A DNA stretch of 10,566 nucleotides from Nitrospiraceae bacterium (GCA_003170655.1 PMYY01000161.1:1-10566); one strand, 5' to 3'; numbered from the stretch's first letter, positions 1 through 7,260 are shown. Notes: generated from the letters alone by a model not told the origin. Numbers and translations are program-made.

Positions 1-65
1 TATCTCTCAAAAACAGGCGCTCCTCTCCGCTTTGAGAAACCGAGTATTCGCGCCCAAGAGGTTTC
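1..65. other. Upstream edge with a small inverted repeat and the lipoprotein RBS
   Basis: These bases precede the lipoprotein gene. They hold a perfect 7-bp inverted repeat, TCTCAAA at 5-11 and TTTGAGA at 31-37, with a 19-base loop and no T-run after it. An AAGAGG ribosome-binding site lies at 56-61, four bases before the ATG at 66. No promoter is evident, so the lipoprotein gene may be co-transcribed with something left of the window. Confidence 0.4.
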
Positions 66-596
66 ATGAAGAACCCGAGAAGTTTACTTGCGATGCTGAT
101 AATTATAGCCGTTCTCAGCTTTGCATGTTCATTCGATCAGTTAGAACCCGGGATCGACAAGAACAAATTTGCCAAATTGAATGCCGCTGCCCTTTCGGTA
201 AAGGCCTCAATAGATGCGGGCGCATCTTATGCTCAGGTCATCGATAAGGCAGAGATTCTTTCGGGAGAAATAACAGCCATGAACGATTTAGCTGCCACGA
301 AACGGGAAAAGCGGCTTCTGAAGGCGTATTCCGATCTTTTGGCGATTTACAGGGACGGTCTTTTGCTCTGGAAATACCGGGAATATTTCCCTCATCTTGC
401 CCCCGAGCGCAAGGGACGCATATATGTTGCGCAGGATGTGGAGCCCATTGTTGCAAAGTACCGGTTTTCGACCGAGTCTCATGTTTACGGGCCAACCGGG
501 CAAATCTGGAAAAGCATACCCGCTGATTCAATACCGATAGTCTGGAATAATGCCGCAGATCAATTGGTAATCATAAAAAACATCACAAATTACTGA
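66..596 (+). CDS. Putative lipoprotein of unknown function
   Basis: I do not recognise this 176-residue protein. It starts with a lipoprotein signal peptide: Lys2 and Arg5, a hydrophobic stretch at residues 7-19, and the lipobox S-F-A-C ending at Cys21. Lgt/LspA lipidation at Cys21 is therefore expected. Residue 22 is Ser rather than Asp, which by the E. coli rule favours the outer membrane. The mature part is about 155 residues. Residues 35-105 look alpha-helical and charged (repeated A/K/E/L, for example around the K-R-E-K-R run near 79-83), and residues 140-172 look more beta-like. No catalytic motif is visible. The ATG at 66 is chosen because it follows AAGAGG and begins the signal peptide; an overlapping frame starting at 32 has no such features. 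The gene converges on ribE, 61 bases away. The identity is open, but signal peptide, RBS and length make it a likely real gene. Confidence 0.8.
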   Translation: MKNPRSLLAMLIIIAVLSFACSFDQLEPGIDKNKFAKLNAAALSVKASIDAGASYAQVIDKAEILSGEITAMNDLAATKREKRLLKAYSDLLAIYRDGLLLWKYREYFPHLAPERKGRIYVAQDVEPIVAKYRFSTESHVYGPTGQIWKSIPADSIPIVWNNAADQLVIIKNITNY

Positions 597-657
597 GAAT
601 ACCTTCACCCTTATTTCTACTGTTTACCAAAGAAGCACGGGAAGGTTATGGCTGAAA
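597..657. other. Convergent gap between lipoprotein gene and ribE
   Basis: Both flanking genes end here, so a terminator would be expected. I see only ACCTTC at 601-606 pairing with GAAGGT at 641-646 across a 34-base loop, with no T-run on either strand. I do not call a terminator. Confidence 0.4.
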
Positions 658-1323
658 TCAGGCCAGTCCGGCGTTTTTGAGCTTCGCGAGGAACGGATCC
701 TCGGCAGAACTTTCGGCTGCTTCTCCCGCAGGCGCATCTTTCCGGAGAAACTTTTCGACATATTTTGCGAGCATATCGGGTTCGAGGTTGACGGTATCGC
801 CGATCTTCTTGAAGCCTATGGTAGTCAAAGAAGCGGTATGAGGGATGATGACGAGGCTGAAAGCATCTTTAAACACATCGACAACCGTCAGGCTTATGCC
901 GTCCACCGTCACGGAGCCCTTCCGAACCAAGTAGTGAAGGACCTCAGCGGGCGCCTCGATCTCTACCCGCTCGGCATTCCCCTCTAGCATTCGCGATCTT
1001 ATCCTCCCGACACCGTCGACATGACCGGTTACAAAATGGCCGCCCATCTTGGAATCGAGCCGAAGCGAAGGTTCGAGATTGACCTTGTCGCCTCTTTTTA
1101 AACCACCTAGATTAGTGCTGAGCAGCGTTTCGCCGGAGACGTCGAATGATACGATATCCCTTTCGATATTGGTTACAGTCAGGCATACGCCGTTGATTGC
1201 GATGCTGTCTCCGACCGCGATATCTTTCAGGATTGCCCGGCCTTTAATCGCAAGACGGGCATTCTGTCCCCGACGCTCAATGCCGCTAACTTCTCCCAGC
1301 TCTATGATCAATCCGGTAAACAT
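658..1323 (-). CDS. ribE: Riboflavin synthase alpha subunit
   Basis: This 221-residue protein matches bacterial riboflavin synthase, which dismutates two 6,7-dimethyl-8-ribityllumazines into riboflavin and an aminopyrimidinedione in the cytosol. The two tandem lumazine-binding domains are plain. The first (about 1-95) opens with M-F-T-G-L-I and carries the A-I-N-G-V-C-L-T-V motif at 42-50. The second (about 96-195) repeats it with G-H-F-V-T-G-H-V-D-G near 95-104 and V-D-G-I-S-L-T-V-V near 140-148. Cys47 and His101 occupy conserved active-site-region positions. Family members are usually about 200-220 residues; here the end is a tail of about 25 residues rich in Ala, Glu and Ser. It is last in the leftward block, six bases after the lepB stop. 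No clear Shine-Dalgarno precedes its ATG, so translation is probably coupled to lepB. No FMN riboswitch is visible. Some naming schemes call this gene ribC. Confidence 0.96.
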   Translation of the reverse strand: MFTGLIIELGEVSGIERRGQNARLAIKGRAILKDIAVGDSIAINGVCLTVTNIERDIVSFDVSGETLLSTNLGGLKRGDKVNLEPSLRLDSKMGGHFVTGHVDGVGRIRSRMLEGNAERVEIEAPAEVLHYLVRKGSVTVDGISLTVVDVFKDAFSLVIIPHTASLTTIGFKKIGDTVNLEPDMLAKYVEKFLRKDAPAGEAAESSAEDPFLAKLKNAGLA

Positions 1324-1329
1324 TCAACG

Positions 1330-1977
1330 TTAATTTATTAGTTTTCCCATCCGGTCGAACCGGGGCATACTCTTGTTACCGTCCCAAGACCAGTAGAGGA
1401 TCATCGCCTTGCCCAGCACCTGTTTTACATCTACGTAACCCCAGAACCGGCTGTCATAGCTCTGGTCACGATTATCGCCCATCATAAAGAGTTTGTTCTT
1501 GGGGACGAGATAGGGGCCGAAATTGTCTCTCGGTTCGAGCTGGCCAGAGCGTATGGAATTATCTGTGTGCTGGGTGAAAGATTCATCAACAGGTTTGCCA
1601 TTCACAAACAGCTGTTTGTCGATCATCTGCACGGTGTCGCCTTCTGTTGCGACTACGCGCTTTATGAAATCCCGAGTGGGGTCTTCCGGATATTTGAATA
1701 CGATAATCTCACCCTTATGGGGCGTCCTCAACCCCGGCATATGGAAGACGGTCACGTTTGTAAACGGTATGTCTACCGGAGTGCCGTAAACGATCTTATT
1801 CACCAGGAGATGATCGCCTATAAGAAGGGTGGGGATCATCGAGCCCGATGGTATCTTGAATGCCTGGATGACAAAGGTCCTGATGATAAGCGCCAGTATA
1901 AGCGCCGTACCGATCGCCTTCGCATACTCCATGAGTTTGTCCGTTGCTGTGGCTTTGCCCGTGTTTCTCTTGTCCAT
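1330..1977 (-). CDS. lepB: Signal peptidase I
   Basis: This 215-residue protein is a type I (S26 family) signal peptidase, the inner-membrane enzyme that removes signal peptides from exported proteins on the periplasmic side. One N-terminal membrane segment spans about residues 18-40. The boxes follow in order: P-S-G-S-M at 43-47 with nucleophile Ser46, a K-R-V-V-A box at 106-110 with general base Lys106, and G-D-N-R-D-Q-S-Y-D-S-R at 167-177. It is shorter than E. coli LepB (324 residues), which has a second membrane segment and extra periplasmic insertions; this compact form is common elsewhere. Its ATG abuts the lepA stop with no gap, and only a weak AAAGG-like site lies upstream within lepA, which suggests translational coupling. 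Adjacent lepA-lepB is a widely conserved pairing. Confidence 0.97.
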   Translation of the reverse strand: MDKRNTGKATATDKLMEYAKAIGTALILALIIRTFVIQAFKIPSGSMIPTLLIGDHLLVNKIVYGTPVDIPFTNVTVFHMPGLRTPHKGEIIVFKYPEDPTRDFIKRVVATEGDTVQMIDKQLFVNGKPVDESFTQHTDNSIRSGQLEPRDNFGPYLVPKNKLFMMGDNRDQSYDSRFWGYVDVKQVLGKAMILYWSWDGNKSMPRFDRMGKLIN

Positions 1978-3768
1978 CTATTCTTTGACCTTTAACACGG
2001 AAAGAAACGCTTCCTGGGGGATTTCGACCCGCCCGATCTGTTTCATTCTCTTTTTTCCTTCCTTCTGTTTTTCGAGGAGCTTTCGCTTTCTTGTGATGTC
2101 TCCGCCGTAGCACTTTGCCAGGACGTCTTTCCGCAAGGCCTTGACGCTTTCCCTCGCTATAATCTTTCCGCCGATGGCGGCCTGAATCGCAATCTCGTAC
2201 ATCTGGCGCGGAATGACCTGCCGCAGCCTCTCGACGATTTGCTTGCCCCTATAATAAGCATTATCGCTGTGGACAATCAAGGAAAGCGCATCTACGGGTT
2301 CGCCATTAAGCAGGATATCGAGTTTGACGAGTTTTGATTGCCTGTACCCTATGAATTCGTAATCCATCGACGCATACCCCTTCGACAGCGATTTGAGACT
2401 GTCGTAAAAGTCCCACAATATTTCGTTCAGGGGCAGTTCGTAGACGATCATTATCCGGTCCTTGCCGAGGTAGTTAAATTCCTTCTGGGTGCCGCGCTTG
2501 GACTGGCAAAGCTCCAGCATATGCCCGACATATTCCTGCGGCACGAAAATCGAGACTTTAACATACGGCTCTTCTATGCTCTCAAACTGGTCGGGAAGAC
2601 TGCTGGGGTTGTCGACCGAAATCTCGATACCCTTCTTGTCTTTCACCTTGTAGATGACGGTCGGTGCCGTGCTTATCAGAGAGAGTTCAAACTCCCTTTC
2701 GAGCCTCTCCTTGACGATCTCCATATGGAGCAGTCCAAGGAACCCACAACGGAAGCCGAACCCAAGTGCCGATGAGGTCTCAGGCTCGTAGTTGAATGAA
2801 GAGTCGTTGAGACGCAATTTTTCGAGGGCCGTCTTGAGGTCTTCGTACTGGTTTGTCTCGACGGGGTACAGTCCGCAGAAGACCATGGGCTTAATCTCTT
2901 TATAACCTTCGAGTTGAGCAGCAGCCGGATTCGCCGCGTCGGTTATGGTATCACCGATCTTCGTGTCGGCGATGGTCTTGATTGCCGCACTGATATATCC
3001 GACTTCGCCTGAAGTAAGTTCAGCCACATCCATAGGTTTCGGGGTAAGGACGCCAGTCTTCGCAACCTCGTACTCCTTTTTTGTGGCCATGAATCTTATC
3101 TTCATCCCCGGGCGGATCGTCCCTTGGAAAACCCTCACCAAGACAATGACTCCTTGATAATTGTCAAACCAGGAATCGAAAATAAGCGCCTGGGGTGGGG
3201 CCTCATCGTCCCCTTTGGGGGGAGGGACTTTCTTCACGATGGCCTCAAGAATTTCTTTTATGCCAATCCCTTCCTTTGCACTGGCAAGAATCGCATCCTG
3301 ACAATCGATACCGATAATATCCTCGATCTGCTGCTTGACCCTCTCCGGCTCTGCGCTGGGGAGGTCGATCTTGTTGATGACCGGAATGACCTCATGGTTG
3401 TTGTCGAGGGCCAGATACGTGTTCGCAAGGGTCTGGGCTTCGACGCCTTGGGTGGCATCGACGATGAGCAGGCTCCCCTCGCATGATGCTAGACTCCTGG
3501 AAACTTCGTACGAAAAGTCGACGTGCCCAGGTGTGTCGATCAGGTTTAAAATATACGTCTTGCCGTCATCAGCAGTGTAGTTCAACTTGACCGCGTGGGC
3601 CTTGATGGTAATCCCTCTCTCCCTTTCTAGGTCCATGGAGTCGAGCACCTGCGCCATCATTTCCCGCTGGCTCAACGCCCCGGTGAATTCGAGTATCCTG
3701 TCTGCCAGGGTCGATTTGCCGTGATCGATATGGGCAATAATCGAAAAATTTCTGATGTTCTTGGTCAT
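1978..3768 (-). CDS. lepA: Elongation factor 4 (LepA)
   Basis: This 596-residue protein is a full-length LepA/EF4 translational GTPase, which binds the ribosome and has been linked to back-translocation and to initiation or assembly of 30S subunits. The GTPase motifs are intact: the P-loop around A-H-I-D-H-G-K-S-T (12-20), R-G-I-T-I in switch I (51-55), D-T-P-G-H at 78-82 with His82, N-K-I-D at 132-135 and S-A-K at 163-165. An EF-G-like domain II and elongation-factor domains follow. The LepA-specific C-terminal domain includes the highly conserved H-S-D-N-A-Y-Y-R-G-K and P-R-Q-M-Y-E-I-A-I-Q-A-A-I-G stretches. Typical family length is about 600. The ATG overlaps the stop of the upstream kinase gene as ATGA, and the stop abuts lepB. 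No strong Shine-Dalgarno lies close to the start, consistent with reinitiation from the kinase gene. Confidence 0.98.
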   Translation of the reverse strand: MTKNIRNFSIIAHIDHGKSTLADRILEFTGALSQREMMAQVLDSMDLERERGITIKAHAVKLNYTADDGKTYILNLIDTPGHVDFSYEVSRSLASCEGSLLIVDATQGVEAQTLANTYLALDNNHEVIPVINKIDLPSAEPERVKQQIEDIIGIDCQDAILASAKEGIGIKEILEAIVKKVPPPKGDDEAPPQALIFDSWFDNYQGVIVLVRVFQGTIRPGMKIRFMATKKEYEVAKTGVLTPKPMDVAELTSGEVGYISAAIKTIADTKIGDTITDAANPAAAQLEGYKEIKPMVFCGLYPVETNQYEDLKTALEKLRLNDSSFNYEPETSSALGFGFRCGFLGLLHMEIVKERLEREFELSLISTAPTVIYKVKDKKGIEISVDNPSSLPDQFESIEEPYVKVSIFVPQEYVGHMLELCQSKRGTQKEFNYLGKDRIMIVYELPLNEILWDFYDSLKSLSKGYASMDYEFIGYRQSKLVKLDILLNGEPVDALSLIVHSDNAYYRGKQIVERLRQVIPRQMYEIAIQAAIGGKIIARESVKALRKDVLAKCYGGDITRKRKLLEKQKEGKKRMKQIGRVEIPQEAFLSVLKVKE

Positions 3769-4721
3769 CCGTTATGCCTGCAGCCTTCGCCTTTTTCAAA
3801 CGTTAGTGCAGCCATTCCGATACTACCGGCATCATCCCCCAGGGAAGACGGGACGATACGGACTTTCGAGAAAAGCTCAGCGAAAGACCTTTTAGAGGCC
3901 TCCGCAATCGCGGCTTCAATATAAATCTTCCATGCGCCCACTAACCCCCCGGTGAGAATAACGGCTTCAGGGCTCATAAGGTTTATCATGTTCGCAATGC
4001 CTATACCAAGGGCCTTTCCCGCTTCTCTCAGGACCAACCGTGCCAGGGGGTCTCCCTCCAGGGCCGCCTTATAAATGTCTTCCGCCGTCAACTTATAAAA
4101 ATTGCCGTTGTATGATTCCTTAAGAATACTGGCAGTCCCTTTTTCCATGGCGCTAATGGCGCCACCAATAATGGCCGTGGCAGAGGAATACGATTCCAGA
4201 CAGCCAAGGCTGCCGCACCCGCATTGCGGTCCCGCGGCATTTACCGTCGTGTGCCCTATTTCGGCGGCAACATGCAGGAGCCGGTTATTCAATACTATGC
4301 CACCCCCGATGCCGGTGCCAAGAGTCAGCAGGACGAAACTCCCGAAATCCCTGCCGGCGCCCGCGATTTTTTCCCCGAAGGCTGCCGCGTTTGCATCGTT
4401 TTCGATCAGAGTACATGTCCCGTATCGCTTGGCGATGGCACCTTGAAGATGCACGCCCGACAAAACCGGTATATTGGGAGACCTTAGGACAACTCCCGCA
4501 GCTGTGTCGACGATCCCGGCGACGGCAAGACCGATCCCGCAGGCCTGCCTGCCTCCGGGTACATTTAAGCTGATACTGTCGATGAGCCTGAATAAAACTG
4601 AAAGAGGCTCGGTTCCAGTAGGCTCTTTCAACTTAGATACTATCTGATATTCCGCATCCACCAGAGAGACCCTTATATTGGTGCCTCCGATATCTCCGGC
4701 TATGCAATAATGTTCACTCAT
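3765..4721 (-). CDS. ROK-family sugar kinase (probable glucokinase)
   Basis: This 318-residue protein belongs to the ROK (repressor, ORF, kinase) family. The ATP phosphate-binding motif D-I-G-G-T is at 10-14, and the sugar-binding E-N-D-A-N at 107-111 carries catalytic Asp109. A second glycine loop, L-G-T-G-I-G-G-G, is at 134-141. The ROK zinc motif is complete: His157, then C-G-C-G-x-x-G-C-x-E with Cys167, Cys169 and Cys174. There is no N-terminal helix-turn-helix, so it is a kinase and not an NagC/XylR-type repressor. Glucose is the likeliest substrate, but ROK enzymes also act on fructose, allose, N-acetylglucosamine and N-acetylmannosamine, so I give no symbol. The start at 4721 is set by GGAGGAA nine bases upstream and by the glycine motif falling at residue 10; an open frame back to 4823 would include the promoter region. 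It is first in the leftward block and overlaps lepA by four bases. Confidence 0.9.
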   Translation of the reverse strand: MSEHYCIAGDIGGTNIRVSLVDAEYQIVSKLKEPTGTEPLSVLFRLIDSISLNVPGGRQACGIGLAVAGIVDTAAGVVLRSPNIPVLSGVHLQGAIAKRYGTCTLIENDANAAAFGEKIAGAGRDFGSFVLLTLGTGIGGGIVLNNRLLHVAAEIGHTTVNAAGPQCGCGSLGCLESYSSATAIIGGAISAMEKGTASILKESYNGNFYKLTAEDIYKAALEGDPLARLVLREAGKALGIGIANMINLMSPEAVILTGGLVGAWKIYIEAAIAEASKRSFAELFSKVRIVPSSLGDDAGSIGMAALTFEKGEGCRHNG

Positions 4722-4730
4722 TCTTAATGA

Positions 4731-4737
4731 TTCCTCC
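4731..4737 (-). promoter_or_regulatory. Ribosome-binding site of the ROK kinase gene
   Basis: On the minus strand this reads GGAGGAA, nine bases before the ATG at 4721. It fixes the kinase start and rules out the longer open frame. Confidence 0.75.
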
Positions 4738-4761
4738 GCAACAGAAATATTACGAATATAT

Positions 4762-4770
4762 ATTATACCA
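4762..4770 (-). promoter_or_regulatory. Extended -10 promoter for the ROK kinase-lepA-lepB-ribE block
   Basis: On the minus strand these bases read TGGTATAAT, a perfect match to the extended -10 form TGnTATAAT of the housekeeping sigma factor. No good -35 hexamer sits 16-18 bases upstream, which is typical of extended -10 promoters. Transcription would start near 4755 and give a leader of about 35 bases before the kinase ATG. No start-site data support this; the call rests on the motif and its position in a divergent gap. Confidence 0.55.
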
Positions 4771-4831
4771 AATTGCTTCCGGCGGCATATTTTTGAGGCG
4801 TGTAGCGTTGATGCAAGGCACAAATATATTG

Positions 4832-4840
4832 TGGTATACT
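4832..4840 (+). promoter_or_regulatory. Extended -10 promoter for the bamA-lpx block
   Basis: These bases read TGGTATACT, matching TGnTATAAT at all but one base. A partial -35 (ATGCAA at 4811-4816, three of six matches to TTGACA) lies 18 bases upstream. The expected start near 4847 leaves an untranslated leader of about 57 bases. I see no sigma-E-type -35 element, although bamA belongs to that regulon in E. coli. Confidence 0.5.
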
Positions 4841-4856
4841 AAGCACCAGCCTGAAA

Positions 4857-4903
4857 GAAAACTAAATAAAACTAAAAAATAAAAAGACAGAGGAAGGGAA
4901 TTC
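4857..4903 (+). promoter_or_regulatory. A-rich bamA leader with strong RBS
   Basis: The leader is almost all A with very few pyrimidines and contains two near-tandem copies of AAAACTAAA (4858-4866 and 4868-4876). AGGAAGG at 4891-4897 sits six bases before the bamA ATG. A-rich, unstructured leaders can favour ribosome loading through protein S1, so this may support high BamA output. That last step is inference. Confidence 0.5.
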
Positions 4904-7162
4904 ATGAACAGAAAAACTATCGCCCTGGCGTGTCTAAGTATTTTTCTGTTGGTTGCCATCGTGAGCGCGGCTTTCGCCGAGACCCTCCCGATAGTAACCA
5001 CCGTGGAGGTTAAGGGTCTGCGGCGCATCGAAGAGGGGGCGGTCAAAACCAAGCTTTCTCAAAAGGTTGGAGAAGCATTGTCACAGGAAAAGACCACAGA
5101 GGACATCAAATCGATCTATAAGATGGGCTATTTCGATGATGTGAACGTGTTCCTGGAACCTTTCGAGGGAGGCATAAAGGTCATTTATACGGTCAAGGAA
5201 AAGCCGACTATTATCAAGGTCGATTTCCAGGGCAATAATGAGTTCGATGACAAGAAACTGAAGGAAAAGGTGGCGATAACTCCTGGCTCCATAGCAGACG
5301 TCTCGCTGATAAACGATAATGCTATCAAGCTGAAGAACTTCTATGAGGACGAAGGGTACTATCTCGCCAACATAGTGCCTGTAGTCAACAAGACCGATGA
5401 GGGCGAAGTCGTTGTCACTTATCAGATTTACGAAGGGGACAAGGTCAAGATTAAAGAGATCAGGATCGAAAACAACAAGGCCATCGCGGCAAGCAAGATA
5501 CGCAAGGCAATGAAGACGAAGGAGAGGGGCATTATTTCCTTCATCACCGGCACCGGTTACTATAAGAAAGAAGAAATGAAGGCCAGCCTTGAGCAGATCA
5601 GGGACCTCTATTACGATAACGGATATCTCAAGATCCTGGTTGGAGACCCCGTCGTCCAGCTGACGCAAAATAAGAAGGGGATGATCATCACGCTCGCCGT
5701 ATCGGAAGGTGAGCAATTTAAAGTCTCCTCTGTCGGCATCACCGGCAACAAGATAGTTTCAGAAGAAGAATTGAGGAAACTTATTAAGCTGGCGCCCGAC
5801 AAGGTTTTCAGCAAGGCCGTGATGAGGAAGGATGTCACCGCGCTATCAGACAAGTATTCCGATACCGGATATGCCCTTGTCTCGGTCAACCCCGACATCG
5901 TGCCCAATGAAGATACAAAGCAGGTTGCGGTCATTTATCAGATTGGTGAGGGCGACAAGTACAAGATAGGGAAGATCGAGATCTCGGGTAACACCAAAAC
6001 GAGAGATAAGGTCATCCGGAGAGAGGTCAGAGTCGACGAAGGCGATACCTTCAACAACTCTGCACTGAAAAGAAGCTATGACCGCTTGAACAATCTCAAC
6101 TTCTTCGAGACAGTCGATATTGCGCCCAAGCCAAGGCCTGAGGAGAAGGTGGTCGACCTCGACGTTAAGGTGAAGGAGAAATCGACAGGATCTCTGAGCG
6201 TAGGAGGCGGCTATAGCTCTGTCGATAAGGTCATCGGCATGGTCGAACTGTCGCAGGCAAACCTTTTCGGCAACGGGCAGCTGCTGAAGGTAAAAGGAGA
6301 GTTGGGGACGACGATGAACGACGCCGAACTTACTTTCAGGGATCCCTATTTCCTTGATAAGGAATTAGCGTTCGGCGCGACAATATACAAGCAGCAAAGG
6401 GATTACCCGGATTTCCAGAGAAAAGCCGTTGGTCTAGAATTGAGCCTCGGCAAAAGCTTCTGGGAATATTGGAGCACATCCATTGCATACAATTTGGAGC
6501 AGGTAAAAGTAGCGAATGTCAATGAGAATGCATCCATTCTGGTGCAGGACCAGGTTGGAAAACGGATCACGAGCGCTATCAGCCCGTCGATAGCTCGTGA
6601 CACAAGGGATTACTATCTTGATCCTTTACGCGGCTCGAGAAATGTCCTGACCACTACCTTCGCCGGTCTGGGGGGTGATAATGCATTCATCAGAGGTGTA
6701 CTGGATTCGGGATGGTATTTCCCCGTCTTCGATGTTACGACGATTCACCTGCGCGGGCGTGTTGGATGGATACAAGGAATCTTCAATAAAGCGGTCCCGC
6801 TCTACGAGAATTTTTATGTAGGCGGCATCTATACAGTGCGCGGACTAGGATGGGGTATAGCCGGACCAAAAGATCCCGGGACTGGAGAGGCTATAGGCGG
6901 TACCAAAGAGCTTGTATTCAATGCCGAATACATATTCCCGATCATACAAGACTTAAAAATCAAAGGGGTTGTCTTCGTCGATGCGGGGCAGGCATACGCC
7001 AGCAACCAAACACTCGGCACCGATCTAAGATATACTTCCGGTGCCGGCCTCCGCTGGGCATCGCCGTTCGGGCCGATCAGGATAGAATATGGAGTTAACT
7101 TAGCCAAGCGAGCCGGTGAGGCGGGCGGCAAAATAGAATTCGCATTCGGACAGGCATTTTGA
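4904..7162 (+). CDS. bamA: Outer membrane protein assembly factor BamA
   Basis: This 752-residue protein is an Omp85 family BamA, the outer-membrane core of the machine that folds beta-barrel proteins. A signal peptide covers about residues 1-25 with likely cleavage after A-F-A (before Glu26). Five POTRA domains follow, roughly 28-100, 101-178, 179-268, 270-348 and 352-425, each ending in the V-x-E/K-G or V-K-E-K type of boundary. The barrel starts near the G-S-L-S-V-G-G-G-Y stretch at 429-437. Late barrel motifs are present: R-D-T-R-D near 565-569, the lid-loop V-R-G at 645-647, F-V-D-A-G at 691-695, and the closing strand with C-terminal Phe752, the usual barrel-assembly signal. Length is normal (E. 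coli BamA has 810 residues). The lid motif reads V-R-G-L rather than the common V-R-G-F/Y. The start follows AGGAAGG. It heads the rightward block with skp and the lpx genes. Confidence 0.97.
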   Translation: MNRKTIALACLSIFLLVAIVSAAFAETLPIVTTVEVKGLRRIEEGAVKTKLSQKVGEALSQEKTTEDIKSIYKMGYFDDVNVFLEPFEGGIKVIYTVKEKPTIIKVDFQGNNEFDDKKLKEKVAITPGSIADVSLINDNAIKLKNFYEDEGYYLANIVPVVNKTDEGEVVVTYQIYEGDKVKIKEIRIENNKAIAASKIRKAMKTKERGIISFITGTGYYKKEEMKASLEQIRDLYYDNGYLKILVGDPVVQLTQNKKGMIITLAVSEGEQFKVSSVGITGNKIVSEEELRKLIKLAPDKVFSKAVMRKDVTALSDKYSDTGYALVSVNPDIVPNEDTKQVAVIYQIGEGDKYKIGKIEISGNTKTRDKVIRREVRVDEGDTFNNSALKRSYDRLNNLNFFETVDIAPKPRPEEKVVDLDVKVKEKSTGSLSVGGGYSSVDKVIGMVELSQANLFGNGQLLKVKGELGTTMNDAELTFRDPYFLDKELAFGATIYKQQRDYPDFQRKAVGLELSLGKSFWEYWSTSIAYNLEQVKVANVNENASILVQDQVGKRITSAISPSIARDTRDYYLDPLRGSRNVLTTTFAGLGGDNAFIRGVLDSGWYFPVFDVTTIHLRGRVGWIQGIFNKAVPLYENFYVGGIYTVRGLGWGIAGPKDPGTGEAIGGTKELVFNAEYIFPIIQDLKIKGVVFVDAGQAYASNQTLGTDLRYTSGAGLRWASPFGPIRIEYGVNLAKRAGEAGGKIEFAFGQAF

Positions 7163-7250
7163 TCCTGTTTGTTTGCGAGCCGGTGAATGCATACAATAAA
7201 CGTGTATGCTATTTGCGGGCGAATAGCAGAAAATATGATAAAACTGTAAT
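7163..7250 (+). other. bamA-skp gap with two overlapping hairpins
   Basis: Two stem-loops are visible. The first pairs GCATACA (7189-7195) with TGTATGC (7203-7209) around a 7-base loop. The second pairs TGCTATTTG (7207-7215) with CGAATAGCA (7220-7228) around a CGGG tetraloop, with one G-T wobble. They share bases 7207-7209, so they cannot both form fully. Neither is followed by a T-run, so they do not look like standard terminators. They may mark RNA processing or tune the amount of skp made relative to bamA. Confidence 0.5.
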
Positions 7251-7255
7251 GGAGG
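7251..7255 (+). promoter_or_regulatory. Ribosome-binding site of the skp-like gene
   Basis: GGAGG lies five bases before the ATG at 7261. It decides the start against ATGs at 7249 (which overlaps it) and 7258, and against a TTG at 7159. Confidence 0.75.
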
Positions 7256-7260
7256 AAATG

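Noticed and set aside
601..646. Bidirectional terminator between the lipoprotein gene and ribE
   Set aside because: Only a 6-bp stem with a 34-base loop and no T-run is present, too weak to call.
1567..1995. 142-residue plus-strand open frame across lepB
   Set aside because: It is opposite the intact lepB with its full catalytic motifs and has no RBS or family resemblance.
2338..2775. 145-residue plus-strand open frame within lepA
   Set aside because: It is the reverse-strand shadow of a conserved part of lepA.
4722..4823. N-terminal extension of the ROK kinase to 4823
   Set aside because: It would put the D-I-G-G-T motif at residue 44 and would translate through the extended -10 promoter; the RBS points to 4721.
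5081..5716. Long 211-residue open frame antisense to bamA
   Set aside because: It lies wholly inside bamA on the other strand, has no recognisable domain, and reflects bamA codon composition. bamA in the sense frame is unambiguous.
7159..7260. N-terminal extension of the skp-like protein from a TTG at 7159
   Set aside because: It would place 34 extra residues before a textbook signal peptide, while GGAGG sits correctly before 7261.
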